Of a stretch of DNA of 64,000 nucleotides, positions 54,984-63,917 are shown one piece after another. Positions within the stretch are counted from its first letter, which is position 1, and every line of letters starts with the position of its first letter. A program made the translations under genes and the position numbers. A model generated the notes under the pieces. The model made no database searches. It was not told where the DNA came from and was given only the letters and a program-made list of their open reading frames with translations. The stretch is from Roseovarius aestuariivivens (lineage in GTDB: Bacteria; Pseudomonadota; Alphaproteobacteria; Rhodobacterales; Rhodobacteraceae), in the NCBI RefSeq assembly GCF_004761875.1, contig NZ_SJEY01000010.1, positions 80,760 to 144,759 on the forward strand, given 5' to 3'.

Positions 54984-56123
54984 ATGAAATCGAAAGTTAT
55001 CATTCTGGGCGCCGGCTTCGGCGGACTGGAGTTGGCCACCCTGCTGTCAGAGGCGTTGGGCGAGGATGCCGGCGTTATCGTCATCGACAAGAGTGACAGT
55101 TTTGTCTTCGGGTACAATCGGATCGACGTGGTGTTCGGAAAGACCACGCTCGATGAGGTTCGTCTGCCCTATGACAATTTCGACAAGCCCGGCGTCCGTA
55201 TTTTGAGGGAAACAATTACCGCCATCGATCCAGATACTCGGCGCGTGACCACGCAGAGCGGCGTCTATGAGGCTGATTTTCTCGTGATCGCGTTGGGGGC
55301 CGATTATGACCTTGCGGCGACCCCTGGGCTCGCCGAGCATGGCAATGAATTCTATTCCAATGCAGGAGCGACCCGGTTGCGCGATATTTTCCCAAGCTTT
55401 TCAGGCGGGTCGATAATCGTCGGTATCTGCGGTTTTCCCTATAAATGCCCGCCTGGGCCCAGCGAATGCGCCCTGACGCTTCACCATTACCTCACCGAGC
55501 GTGACATCCGCGACGCGTGCGACATCACGTTCGTCTCGCCGCTGTCCACCCCTATGCCCGCCTCGGCCGAGATGGCGCAGGCGCTGATGGACTCTTTCGA
55601 AGACTTCGGTATCCGCCTGTTGCGTCAGCGAACTGTGGTTCGGCTTGACCAGGGATTGGCGACCTTGGACGACGGCACGGAATTGCCGTTTGAGCTATTC
55701 CTCGGCGTGCCAAAGCATACCGCACCGCAGGTCGTCATCGATAGCGGCCTGACCGAGAACTCTTGGGTGCCAATCGATCTGGCGACCCTTGAAACCCGTT
55801 GCTCCGATGTATTTGCGATCGGTGACATTGCCGCGACAGGACTTCCAAAGTCCGGAACGTTTGCCGAAAGCGCGGCGCTGAGCGTGTCGACTGCTATCCT
55901 GGAGAGACTCGAAGGCAGAAAAGCAGAGCGAAATACCGGCACAGGTACCTGTATCGTTGAATATGGCGACGGCCGCGTCAGCTATGCCGAGCTGGACTTT
56001 CTGACAGGGGAGTCCCTCAAGGCGATTTATCATCCGCCCTCAATTGCCGGAAAGGCATTCAAGAATGGGTTCGATGACACGCGTCGGGAGCGCTGGTTCA
56101 ACCTCCAAACTGCCGCAAGATAG
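54984..56123 (+). CDS. FAD/NAD(P)-dependent oxidoreductase, sulfide:quinone reductase-like
   Basis: 379 residues. N-terminal FAD-binding GAGFGGLE (9-16), second nucleotide motif VIALGADYD (about 101-109) and the late FAD-contact DVFAIGDIAATGLPKSG (about 279-295) match the SQR/type II NADH dehydrogenase superfamily. Cys149, Cys155 and Cys162 cluster in the region where SQR carries one of its redox cysteines; a clear second redox cysteine in the C-terminal half is not evident. It may be a sulfide- or other thiol-oxidising quinone reductase. Stands alone between non-coding DNA and lpdA. Confidence 0.75.
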   Translation: MKSKVIILGAGFGGLELATLLSEALGEDAGVIVIDKSDSFVFGYNRIDVVFGKTTLDEVRLPYDNFDKPGVRILRETITAIDPDTRRVTTQSGVYEADFLVIALGADYDLAATPGLAEHGNEFYSNAGATRLRDIFPSFSGGSIIVGICGFPYKCPPGPSECALTLHHYLTERDIRDACDITFVSPLSTPMPASAEMAQALMDSFEDFGIRLLRQRTVVRLDQGLATLDDGTELPFELFLGVPKHTAPQVVIDSGLTENSWVPIDLATLETRCSDVFAIGDIAATGLPKSGTFAESAALSVSTAILERLEGRKAERNTGTGTCIVEYGDGRVSYAELDFLTGESLKAIYHPPSIAGKAFKNGFDDTRRERWFNLQTAAR

Positions 56124-56280
56124 ATACGACAGTCTTCACTGGCTTCGGAGACTGTCATTTCCATGGTTGACGGAAATGAAACCGACGCGATTGCCTTTCT
56201 TCCGGCTTGTCGCCAGATCAGAAATCGGTTTCAAGGCTGCTTTGTCCGCAGAGCGGACCTTTCGACTTCGAGACCGCGCA

Positions 56281-56307
56281 GAAATGTGGGGCGGGGTGTC
56301 CCGCCCC
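56281..56307 (-). terminator. Likely terminator of lpdA (minus strand)
   Basis: On the plus strand GGGGCGGG (56288-56295), GTGT, CCCGCCCC (56300-56307). Read on the minus strand, the hairpin begins 7 bases after the lpdA stop and is followed by ACATTTCT. Confidence 0.75.
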
Positions 56308-56313
56308 CAAGGA

Positions 56314-57702
56314 TCACGAATGAATCGGCCCATCCCCGCAGGCCAGCGCCGCCTCGCGCACCGCCTCGGAATAGGTCGGATGCGCGTGGCACGTCAGCGC
56401 CAGATCCTCCGCCGCCGCGCCGAACTCCATCGCGACACAGATCTCGTGAATAAGATCGCCCGCCATCGGCCCGATGATATGCGCGCCGAGGATCCGGTCG
56501 GTTTCCTTGTCCGCGAGGATCTTCACGAAGCCTTCGCCCGCGAAATTCGCCTTCGCGCGCCCGTTGCCCATGAAGGAGAACTTGCCGACCTTGTACGCCC
56601 GCCCCTCTTCCTTGAGCATCTCTTCGGTCTTGCCCACGGCGGCGACCTCGGGATGGGTGTAGATCACGCCGGGGATCACATCGTAATTCACATGCCCATG
56701 CTTGCCCGCAATCACCTCGGCGCAGGCCATACCCTCGTCCTCGGCCTTGTGCGCCAGCATCGGCCCGGTGACGCAATCGCCGATGGCATAGACACCGTCC
56801 ACATTGGTCTTCCACTGTGCGTCGGTCTTGACCTGCCCCCGGTCCGTCATCTCGACGCCAAGCGCGTCCAGCCCCAGACCGTCGGTAAAGGGTTTGCGCC
56901 CCGTGGCCACCAGCACCACGTCGGCATCGACCGTTTCCTCGCTGTCATCCTTGCGCAGCTTGTAGGTCACCTTGGTCTTGGTCTTGAGCGCCTCGACCTC
57001 CTGCACCGCCGCGCCCATGATGAAATTCAGCCCCTGCTTCTTGAGCATTCGCTGGAACGTCTTCTGCACCTCGCCATCCATGCCCGGCAGGATGTGGTCG
57101 AGATATTCTACAACAGTCACCTCCGAGCCAAGCCGCGCATAGACCGAGCCAAGCTCCAGCCCGATCACGCCTGCGCCGATCACCACCATCTTTTTCGGAA
57201 CCTTCGAAAGCTCCAGCGCCCCGGTCGAGGTGACAACGGTTTTTTCATCGATCTCGATTCCGGGCAGGCTCGACGCCTCGGACCCCGTCGCGACGATGAT
57301 GTTCTTGGCCTCGTGTGTCTCGTCGCCCACCTTCACCTTGCCCGCCTCGGGGATCGAGCCCCAGCCCTTGAGCCAATCGATCTTGTTCTTCTTGAACAGA
57401 AACTCGATGCCCTTGGTGTTCTGTCCGATGGTCTCGGACTTGTACTTGAGCATCTGTTTCCAGTCGACCGAGGGGCTTTTGCCCTTGAGCCCCATGGCCG
57501 CGAAATTGTGTTCGGCCTCGTGCAGCATGTGACTGGCATGCAAAAGCGCCTTGGAGGGGATGCAGCCCACGTTGAGGCAAGTGCCCCCCAGCGTCTCGCG
57601 TCCCTCGACGCAGGCGGTCTTGAGCCCGAGTTGCGCACAGCGGATGGCGGCCACATAGCCGCCGGGGCCGGAGCCGATTACGATCACGTCATAGCTTGCC
57701 AT
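56314..57702 (-). CDS. lpdA: Dihydrolipoyl dehydrogenase (E3)
   Basis: 462 residues from ATG 57702, minus-strand site GGGAGAG. FAD motif [12 protein letters not shown] (8-19), redox disulfide [13 protein letters not shown] (Cys42, Cys47), NAD motif [12 protein letters not shown] and active-site HAHPTYSEA near 440. It reoxidises the lipoyl groups of the 2-oxoglutarate (and probably pyruvate) dehydrogenase complexes. It is separated from odhB by two small genes and has its own upstream region with paired palindromes. Confidence 0.97.
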   Translation of the reverse strand: MASYDVIVIGSGPGGYVAAIRCAQLGLKTACVEGRETLGGTCLNVGCIPSKALLHASHMLHEAEHNFAAMGLKGKSPSVDWKQMLKYKSETIGQNTKGIEFLFKKNKIDWLKGWGSIPEAGKVKVGDETHEAKNIIVATGSEASSLPGIEIDEKTVVTSTGALELSKVPKKMVVIGAGVIGLELGSVYARLGSEVTVVEYLDHILPGMDGEVQKTFQRMLKKQGLNFIMGAAVQEVEALKTKTKVTYKLRKDDSEETVDADVVLVATGRKPFTDGLGLDALGVEMTDRGQVKTDAQWKTNVDGVYAIGDCVTGPMLAHKAEDEGMACAEVIAGKHGHVNYDVIPGVIYTHPEVAAVGKTEEMLKEEGRAYKVGKFSFMGNGRAKANFAGEGFVKILADKETDRILGAHIIGPMAGDLIHEICVAMEFGAAAEDLALTCHAHPTYSEAVREAALACGDGPIHS

Positions 57703-57724
57703 GGGTCTCTCCCGGGTCTTTTGA

Positions 57725-57781
57725 GTTTTGTACAAATTGTAAAACAGGGCCGCGAATTTTGGTGCGTTTTGTACAAAACGC
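57725..57781. promoter_or_regulatory. Paired TTTGTACAAA palindromes in the lpdA upstream region
   Basis: TTTGTACAAA (57727-57736) and the perfect 18-base palindrome GCGTTTTGTACAAAACGC (57764-57781) have centres 41 bases apart, about four helical turns. On the minus strand TACAAT (57741-57736) is a candidate -10, so the first site covers the start point and the second lies upstream. This looks like a two-site operator; the binding protein is not known. Confidence 0.65.
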
Positions 57782-57802
57782 GGCCCGGTCGGGTTTCCTT
57801 GG

Positions 57803-58195
57803 TCATACCAGAGCGGCCCCCAGCATGGCCACCGTTGCGAAAAAACCTGTCGCCCAGATCACCGACCGCCACGGCACCCAGCCAAAGACATAGGCCGGGA
57901 TATAAAGAACCCGCGCGACCAGATAGATGTAGGCGCATGTAGCTGTGTAAGCGGTAGCTGTACCGCTGACCGTCAGCACCAGACAGGCGATGGCGAAGAG
58001 CAGCAGGCCTTCGAAATGATTATCGAGCGCCCGCTTGATGCGCCCGGGTTTCTCAGGCAAATCAGGCATTTGGCCGTCCCGCGGGCTGAGCGCTGCGCGC
58101 GTGCCCAAAGCCAGGTTGCCGGCCACGGCGTAAAGGCAAAGCTGAAGCACCTGCAAGAGCGCGGCAAGGGTGAGGGCGGTCAGTTCCGGTGTCAT
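57803..58195 (-). CDS. MAPEG-family membrane protein
   Basis: 130 residues from ATG 58195. Four predicted helices: about 5-24, 55-75, 78-100 and 108-128. The pattern [22 protein letters not shown] and the second-helix [15 protein letters not shown] (asparagine and glutamate as in MAPEG glutathione-binding residues) are characteristic. Prokaryotic MAPEG members have mostly unknown substrates. Lies between lpdA and a uracil-DNA-glycosylase-like gene on the same strand. Confidence 0.85.
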   Translation of the reverse strand: MTPELTALTLAALLQVLQLCLYAVAGNLALGTRAALSPRDGQMPDLPEKPGRIKRALDNHFEGLLLFAIACLVLTVSGTATAYTATCAYIYLVARVLYIPAYVFGWVPWRSVIWATGFFATVAMLGAALV

Positions 58196-58238
58196 GGCGT
58201 CAGACCTTTCGGACATGGGGGCAAGAGCGTGTGGCGGA

Positions 58239-58784
58239 TCATGCGGCGCGCACGGCCTCCGCGATCCGGGCGGCTTTCTCGTCAAACGTCCCCGTCCGCG
58301 CCGACGGATGCGGCGCCTGCACATGCGGCACCCCGAAGTGTTTGAGAACACGAGCAGAATCGTGGCCGAGCGCGATGGGTCTGCGCCCTAGACGCTCGTG
58401 CTGGCCCACCGCTTCCCAGCTGGCGCGGGCATGGGCCGGCGGAATGGTCGAGGACCGCTGCGGCGTCAGCAGGTGAAAGACCGGCGTGATGTAGAGGTCG
58501 CTCCGCGAAAGCCCGAGCAATTTCAAGACCTTGTCGATCACCCGGTTGAACGGGTTTTCTGGCAGATACCCCTGTTTCATCAGCACGTCGCGATGCCTGC
58601 GCGCGGAGGGCGCATCCAGCCAGTCCTTTGACACCAGCATCGGCCCCGTCAGACTGCCCGACGTCATCTGGATGGGCGAGACATAATCGCCGTCATAGCC
58701 TTCATCTGCCAAGCTTGGATAGCCCGGCAATTGAAACGCACGCCGGGCGGCGATGGCTTGGGCATAACTGGACGCCAGGCTCAT
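58239..58784 (-). CDS. Hypothetical protein, uracil-DNA glycosylase superfamily-like
   Basis: 181 residues from ATG 58784, with GGATTCGTGAT before it. The middle and end follow the order of the UDG superfamily. SLTGPMLVSKDWLD is strand-like, NPFNRVIDKVLKLLGLSRSDLYITPVFHLL resembles helix plus the ITNV-type strand, and RRPIALGHDSARVLKHFGV precedes an APHPSAR motif like the final H-P-S of UDGs. The usual first-motif GExPG is not seen, so DNA-repair activity is uncertain. Embedded in the suc/lpd cluster. A strong 10-bp hairpin lies between its start and odhB. Confidence 0.55.
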   Translation of the reverse strand: MSLASSYAQAIAARRAFQLPGYPSLADEGYDGDYVSPIQMTSGSLTGPMLVSKDWLDAPSARRHRDVLMKQGYLPENPFNRVIDKVLKLLGLSRSDLYITPVFHLLTPQRSSTIPPAHARASWEAVGQHERLGRRPIALGHDSARVLKHFGVPHVQAPHPSARTGTFDEKAARIAEAVRAA

Positions 58785-58809
58785 ATCACGAATCCAAACA
58801 CAATGGATA

Positions 58810-58830
58810 GGGTGGGCAGCCTGCCCACCC
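58810..58830. terminator. 10-bp hairpin downstream of odhB
   Basis: GGGTGGGCAG (58810-58819) and CTGCCCACCC (58821-58830) are complementary. It starts 9 bases after the odhB stop on the minus strand. No T-tract; the same GGGCAGCCTGCCC core occurs at 22854-22866. Confidence 0.55.
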
Positions 58831-58838
58831 CGCAAGAC

Positions 58839-60392
58839 CTAGAGGTCCATCAACAGACGGCGCGGATCCTCGAGCGCGTCCTTGACCCGCACGAGGAAGG
58901 TCACGGCGCCCTTGCCGTCGACGATCCGGTGGTCGTAGCTGAGGGCGAGATACATCATCGGGCGTGCTTTGATCTCTCCGTTCACCACCATCGGGCGCTG
59001 CTGGATCTTGTGCATACCCAGAATACCCGATTGCGGCGGGTTGAGGATCGGCGAGGACATCAGAGAGCCGTAGACACCACCGTTCGAAATGGTGAAGGTC
59101 CCGCCCTGCATTTCGGCCATGCTCAGCTTGCCATCGCGGGCGCGGGCGCCCTTCTCGGCAATGGCCTTTTCGATGTCGGCGAAGGACATGGAGTCCGCAT
59201 CGCGGATCACAGGAACGACCAGACCCGTGGGCGTGCCGGTGGCAATCCCCATGTGGACGAAGTTCTTGTAAACAATGTCAGTTCCGTCGATCTCGGCATT
59301 GACCTCGGGCACTTCTTTCAGAGCGTGACAGCAGGCCTTGGTGAAGAAGGACATGAAGCCCAGTTTCACGCCGTGCTTTTTCTGGAACTCGTCCTTGTAC
59401 TGGTTCCGGAGCGCCATGACCTCCGTCATGTCCACCTCGTTATAGGTGGTCAGCATGGCGGCGGTGTTCTGGCTGTCCTTGAGACGCTTGGCGATGGTCT
59501 GCCGCAGGCGGGTCATCTTGACCCGTTCCTCGCGGCTGGCATCCTCGGCGGAGACCGGCGCGCGAGGAGCCTGTGCAGGCGCGGACGAGGCCGCAGGGAC
59601 CGCGCTTGCCGCCGCCGCGGCCTTTGCCACGTCTTCCTTCATGACCCGGCCATCGCGGCCCGATCCCTGCACTTGGTCGCGGCTGACGCCCTTTTCAGCC
59701 ATGGCTTTCTTCGCCGATGGTGCGTCTTCCACGTCCCGACCGGCGGCAGGGGTGGTGTACTGCTCGCCTTCCGGTTTCTCTGCAGGCTCTGTCACCTCCG
59801 CTTTCTTCGCGGACGCGCCGCCGCCCGAGGACATGAGCGCCAGCTTGCCGCCAGCCTCGACCGTCGAGCCCTCATTGGCGAGGATTTCAGTCAACGTGCC
59901 AGAGGCCGGCGCGGGCACTTCGACCGAGACCTTGTCGGTTTCCAGCTCGCACAGCATCTCGTCGGCTTCGACCTTGTCGCCAACCTGTTTGAACCAGGTC
60001 GAGACGGTCGCTTCGGACACGGACTCGCCCAGGGTCGGCACCATCACGTCGATCGTGTCGCCGCCCGAGTTACCGCCGCCGCTGTCGTCGTCATCGGCGC
60101 TTTCGGACTTGGCCGGCGCGGCCTCTTTTTTCTCACCGCCCGAGCTGGCGCCCGCGCCCTCCTCGATCGTGGCCAGAAGGGCGTCAACACCCACGGTCTC
60201 GCCTTCCTTGGCGACGATCTCTCCCAGTTTGCCAGCGGCTGGCGAGGGCACTTCGACGGTCACCTTATCGGTTTCCAGTTCGCACAGCATTTCATCGGCC
60301 TCGACCGCATCGCCGGGCTTCTTGAACCAGGTGGCGACCGTGGCCTCGGAGACCGACTCGCCCAATGTGGGAACGCGTACTTCAGTGGTCAT
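58839..60392 (-). CDS. odhB: Dihydrolipoyllysine succinyltransferase (E2 of 2-oxoglutarate dehydrogenase)
   Basis: 517 residues. Two tandem lipoyl domains (1-77 and about 114-190), each with an ETDKV-type lipoylation lysine (Lys43 and Lys154), are joined by Ala/Ser/Glu/Gly linkers. A peripheral subunit-binding domain (about 215-250) follows. The catalytic acyltransferase core (about 285-517) has [13 protein letters not shown] near the end. A single lipoyl domain is usual for SucB; two is a known Rhodobacterales variant. Site GGGAAGTAACCC overlaps the sucA stop, so the two are coupled. Confidence 0.95.
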   Translation of the reverse strand: MTTEVRVPTLGESVSEATVATWFKKPGDAVEADEMLCELETDKVTVEVPSPAAGKLGEIVAKEGETVGVDALLATIEEGAGASSGGEKKEAAPAKSESADDDDSGGGNSGGDTIDVMVPTLGESVSEATVSTWFKQVGDKVEADEMLCELETDKVSVEVPAPASGTLTEILANEGSTVEAGGKLALMSSGGGASAKKAEVTEPAEKPEGEQYTTPAAGRDVEDAPSAKKAMAEKGVSRDQVQGSGRDGRVMKEDVAKAAAAASAVPAASSAPAQAPRAPVSAEDASREERVKMTRLRQTIAKRLKDSQNTAAMLTTYNEVDMTEVMALRNQYKDEFQKKHGVKLGFMSFFTKACCHALKEVPEVNAEIDGTDIVYKNFVHMGIATGTPTGLVVPVIRDADSMSFADIEKAIAEKGARARDGKLSMAEMQGGTFTISNGGVYGSLMSSPILNPPQSGILGMHKIQQRPMVVNGEIKARPMMYLALSYDHRIVDGKGAVTFLVRVKDALEDPRRLLMDL

Positions 60393-60395
60393 GGG

Positions 60396-63350
60396 TTACT
60401 TCCCTTCAATCGTCAGCGCCTCGTCGACGAGCGCTTCTTGCTGTTTCTTGTGCTGGCTTGCGAGCCCCGTCGCCGGAGAGGCGGAGGCGGCGCGACCAGC
60501 GTAGATGGGCCGCGTGTGCTTGGCCTTGATGCGCTGCAGCACCCATTCGATGTTCGGCTCGATAAAGGACCAAGCGCCCTGGTTCTTGGGCTCTTCCTGG
60601 CACCATACCATTTCGGCTTTCTTGAAGCGCTCAAGCTCCTTGACCATGGAAATGGCGGGGAAAGGGTAGAACTGCTCGAGCCGTAGAAGATACACATCGT
60701 CCAGCCCGCGTTTGTCGCGTTCTTCCAGCAGATCATAATAAACCTTGCCCGAACACATCACGACGCGCTTGATCTTGTCGTCTGATTTCAGCTTCAGGTC
60801 CGAATTGCCTTGCTGCGCATCGTCCCAAAGCACCCTGTGAAAACTCGATCCGGTGGTGAATTCCTCGGCCTTGGAGATACACAGCCGGTGACGCAGAAGC
60901 GACTTCGGGGTCATCAGTATCAGTGGTTTACGGAAGGTGCGGTGCAACTGCCGGCGCAGGATGTGGAAATAGTTGGCCGGGGTCGAGCAATTGGCCACGA
61001 TCCAGTTGTCCTGTCCGCACATGGTCAGGAACCGCTCCAGGCGTGCCGAGCTGTGTTCTGGGCCTTGTCCTTCGTAGCCATGGGGCAGAAGGCAGACGAG
61101 GCCCGACATACGCAGCCATTTGCTTTCACCCGAGGAGATGAACTGGTCGAACATGATCTGCGCACCGTTGGCAAAGTCGCCGAACTGCGCCTCCCACATC
61201 ACAAGGGCATTCGGCTCGGCCAACGTGTAGCCGTATTCGAAACCCAGCACCGCATACTCAGAGAGCATCGAGTCGATGACCTCATAACGGGCCTGCCCCT
61301 TGCGGATGTTGTTGAGCGGGTAATAGCGCTCTTCAGTGTCCTGGTTGACCAGGCCGGAATGGCGCTGCGAAAAGGTGCCGCGTGTGCTGTCCTGACCGGC
61401 AAGACGCACCGGGTAGCCCTCTGTCAAGAGCGAGCCAAAGGCGATCGCCTCTGCGGTGGCCCAGTCAAAGCCTTCTCCACTGTCGAACATCTTGGCCTTG
61501 GTTTCGAGAAGACGCTGTACCGTCTTGTGGAGCGGGAAACCATCGGGCGCGGTGGTCAGGGCCGTGCCGATTTCGGCAAGGGTTTCGGGCTTGATCGCCG
61601 TCTCACCCCGCTGATAGTCCTCTTGCTCCTTGTCCAGGTGTGACCACTTGCCGTCCAGCCAATCCGCCTTGTTCGGGCGGTATTCCTTGCCCGCCTCGAA
61701 CTCATCGGCCAGATGCGACTGGAACGCCGCCTTCATGTCGTCGACCTCACCCTCGGGGATGAGGCCGTCCTTGACCAGCCGTTCGGTGTAAAGGGCCAGC
61801 GTCGTCTTCTGCGACTTGATCTTCTTGTACATGATGGGGTTGGTGAACATTGGTTCATCCCCCTCGTTATGGCCAAAGCGGCGATAACAGATGATGTCGA
61901 TCACAACATCCTTGTGGAACTTCTGCCGGAACTCTGTGGCGACCTTGGCGGCATGCACCACCGCCTCAGGGTCATCGCCGTTCACGTGGAAAATCGGCGC
62001 CTCGACCATCAGCGCGATGTCGGTGGGATATGGCGATGAACGAGAGAAATGCGGCGCCGTGGTAAAGCCGATCTGGTTGTTCACGACCAGATGCATCGTC
62101 CCACCGGTCTTGTGTCCCTTCAGACCCGAAAGGCCAAAGCATTCCGCCACGACACCCTGACCGGCGAAGGCGGCGTCGCCATGCAGCAGGATGGGTAGAA
62201 CGGCGGTTCGATCCTCGTCGGTCAGCTGGTCCTGCTTGGCGCGGCTTTTCCCGAGAACGACCGGGTTGACGGCCTCGAGATGGCTGGGGTTGGCCGTCAG
62301 GCTGAGGTGCACGTTGTTGCCATCGAATTCGCGATCATGGCTGGCGCCCAGGTGGTATTTGACGTCCCCTGACCCGTCCACATCTTCGGGTTTGAAGCTG
62401 CCGCCCTGAAATTCATTGAAGATGGCGCGATAGGGTTTTCCCATCACATTGGCCAGTACCGACAGACGGCCGCGGTGCGGCATGCCGATGACGATGTCCT
62501 TCACGCCAAGCTGCCCGCCGCGCTTGATGATCTGCTCCATCGCCGGAATGAGGCTTTCGCCCCCATCAAGCCCGAACCGTTTGGTGCCCATGTATTTGAC
62601 GTGCAGGTACTTCTCGAAGCCCTCGGCCTCGACCAGCTTGTTCAGGATTGCCTTACGGCCTTCGCGGGTAAAGCGGATCTCGTTGTCGTATCCTTCGATT
62701 CGCTCTTTCAGCCAGGCGGATTGTTCGGGGTCAGAGATGTGCATGTACTGAAGTGCGAAAGTGCCACAATAGGTCCGGCGTACGATCTGCAGGATCTCGC
62801 GGATCGAGGCGACCTGCAGCCCGAGCACGTTGTCGATGAAAATGGGCCGGTCCATGTCGGCTTCGGTGAAACCGTAGGATTTCGGGTCAAGCTCCGGCCG
62901 GTCGGGATGTTCGCGAAGGCCGAGCGGGTCCAGATCGGCGGCAAGGTGGCCACGGATTCGATAAGCCCGGATCAGCATTAGCGCGCGCACCGAGTCCAGA
63001 ACGGCGCGCTTGATGGCGTCTTCGCTGACCTCTACGCCTTTCTCCTGCGCCTTCTTCGCGATCTTTTCTGTCACGGCCTTGGCCTCCGCGGGATAGTCCC
63101 CGGTGAGCGCCCCGGTCAGATCGTCGTCGGGCTGTGGCGGCCAGTCGGACCGCGCCCAGGATGGACCCGCGGCCTCCTTCTTGACGTCCGTCTCCCCGTC
63201 GCCCAACTCGCGGAAAAACGCCTGCCAAGCTTCATCGACCGCGTTCGGATCATTGGCGTATCGCGCGTAAAGCTGTTCGAGATATTCCGCATTGTGCCCT
63301 TGCATGAAGCTGGAGGCATGGAAAAGGTCATTGGGGGATTGGTCAGTCAT
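60396..63350 (-). CDS. sucA: 2-oxoglutarate dehydrogenase E1 component
   Basis: 984 residues, full length. N-terminal SSFMQGHNAEYLEQLYARY is a typical alphaproteobacterial E1o start. Thiamine diphosphate motif region includes HGDAAFAGQGVVAECFGLSGLKG (about 385-407) and the FTT-x-SRSSPYPTDIALM segment. The C-terminal transketolase-like half has GYEGQGPEHSSARLERFLTMC. Decarboxylates 2-oxoglutarate and transfers succinyl groups to OdhB lipoyl arms. ATG 63350 follows AAAGGTGCCTCA. Confidence 0.97.
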   Translation of the reverse strand: MTDQSPNDLFHASSFMQGHNAEYLEQLYARYANDPNAVDEAWQAFFRELGDGETDVKKEAAGPSWARSDWPPQPDDDLTGALTGDYPAEAKAVTEKIAKKAQEKGVEVSEDAIKRAVLDSVRALMLIRAYRIRGHLAADLDPLGLREHPDRPELDPKSYGFTEADMDRPIFIDNVLGLQVASIREILQIVRRTYCGTFALQYMHISDPEQSAWLKERIEGYDNEIRFTREGRKAILNKLVEAEGFEKYLHVKYMGTKRFGLDGGESLIPAMEQIIKRGGQLGVKDIVIGMPHRGRLSVLANVMGKPYRAIFNEFQGGSFKPEDVDGSGDVKYHLGASHDREFDGNNVHLSLTANPSHLEAVNPVVLGKSRAKQDQLTDEDRTAVLPILLHGDAAFAGQGVVAECFGLSGLKGHKTGGTMHLVVNNQIGFTTAPHFSRSSPYPTDIALMVEAPIFHVNGDDPEAVVHAAKVATEFRQKFHKDVVIDIICYRRFGHNEGDEPMFTNPIMYKKIKSQKTTLALYTERLVKDGLIPEGEVDDMKAAFQSHLADEFEAGKEYRPNKADWLDGKWSHLDKEQEDYQRGETAIKPETLAEIGTALTTAPDGFPLHKTVQRLLETKAKMFDSGEGFDWATAEAIAFGSLLTEGYPVRLAGQDSTRGTFSQRHSGLVNQDTEERYYPLNNIRKGQARYEVIDSMLSEYAVLGFEYGYTLAEPNALVMWEAQFGDFANGAQIMFDQFISSGESKWLRMSGLVCLLPHGYEGQGPEHSSARLERFLTMCGQDNWIVANCSTPANYFHILRRQLHRTFRKPLILMTPKSLLRHRLCISKAEEFTTGSSFHRVLWDDAQQGNSDLKLKSDDKIKRVVMCSGKVYYDLLEERDKRGLDDVYLLRLEQFYPFPAISMVKELERFKKAEMVWCQEEPKNQGAWSFIEPNIEWVLQRIKAKHTRPIYAGRAASASPATGLASQHKKQQEALVDEALTIEGK

Positions 63351-63362
63351 TGAGGCACCTTT

Positions 63363-63899
63363 CTATTGGGCGCTGGAAACCGGCCCGGGTGGCGGGCCAT
63401 AGTCATTGGGGCCAGGATCGCTAGGCCTGGTCAACCACCAGATGATCAGAATGTACAGGACAAGCTGTACGATCCAAGCCAGACCGAACATCAGGTAACC
63501 CGCACCGGCCAGTCCGCCACGCAAGCCGGGACCAGTGACGCCGGAATTGTGCATCATGCCAAACCCCATGACACCGCCCATCATCAGGAGCATGGTGCCA
63601 AGCGCTACAGCAAGCGGCAGAAGTAATAGCCAGCCGGGGCGACCCGTATCGTGCATTCGCCGCCACCCGGCTGCGAACAGCGGCAGCAACGTGGCAAGCT
63701 GGAAAAGCGGTTGGAAGATCCGTGTGGCCTGATGGCCGGGCGCACGAGACGGGCCGAAAAACAGCAAGTCTAATAGGCCCGTCGCGAGAGCGCCAAGAAA
63801 AATGAACAACACAAACCACCAGTATTCCGACCGAGAAGCGCGTCCCGAAAAGGTGACGTATTTCACGAAGCAGGTCTTGATGGCGTCAGTGAATGACAT
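63363..63899 (-). CDS. DUF805 membrane protein
   Basis: 178 residues. Typical DUF805 (YhaH-like) features: an N-terminal FSGRASRSEYWWFVLF segment (about 18-33), AAGWRRMHDTGRPGWLLLLPL (about 76-96) and a late helix followed by GPNDYGPPP. About four membrane helices. Lies between sucD and sucA, which usually are adjacent. Function unknown; not obviously related to the TCA cycle. Confidence 0.88.
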   Translation of the reverse strand: MSFTDAIKTCFVKYVTFSGRASRSEYWWFVLFIFLGALATGLLDLLFFGPSRAPGHQATRIFQPLFQLATLLPLFAAGWRRMHDTGRPGWLLLLPLAVALGTMLLMMGGVMGFGMMHNSGVTGPGLRGGLAGAGYLMFGLAWIVQLVLYILIIWWLTRPSDPGPNDYGPPPGPVSSAQ

Positions 63900-63917
63900 C
63901 TTCGGCTTGATTTCTTC

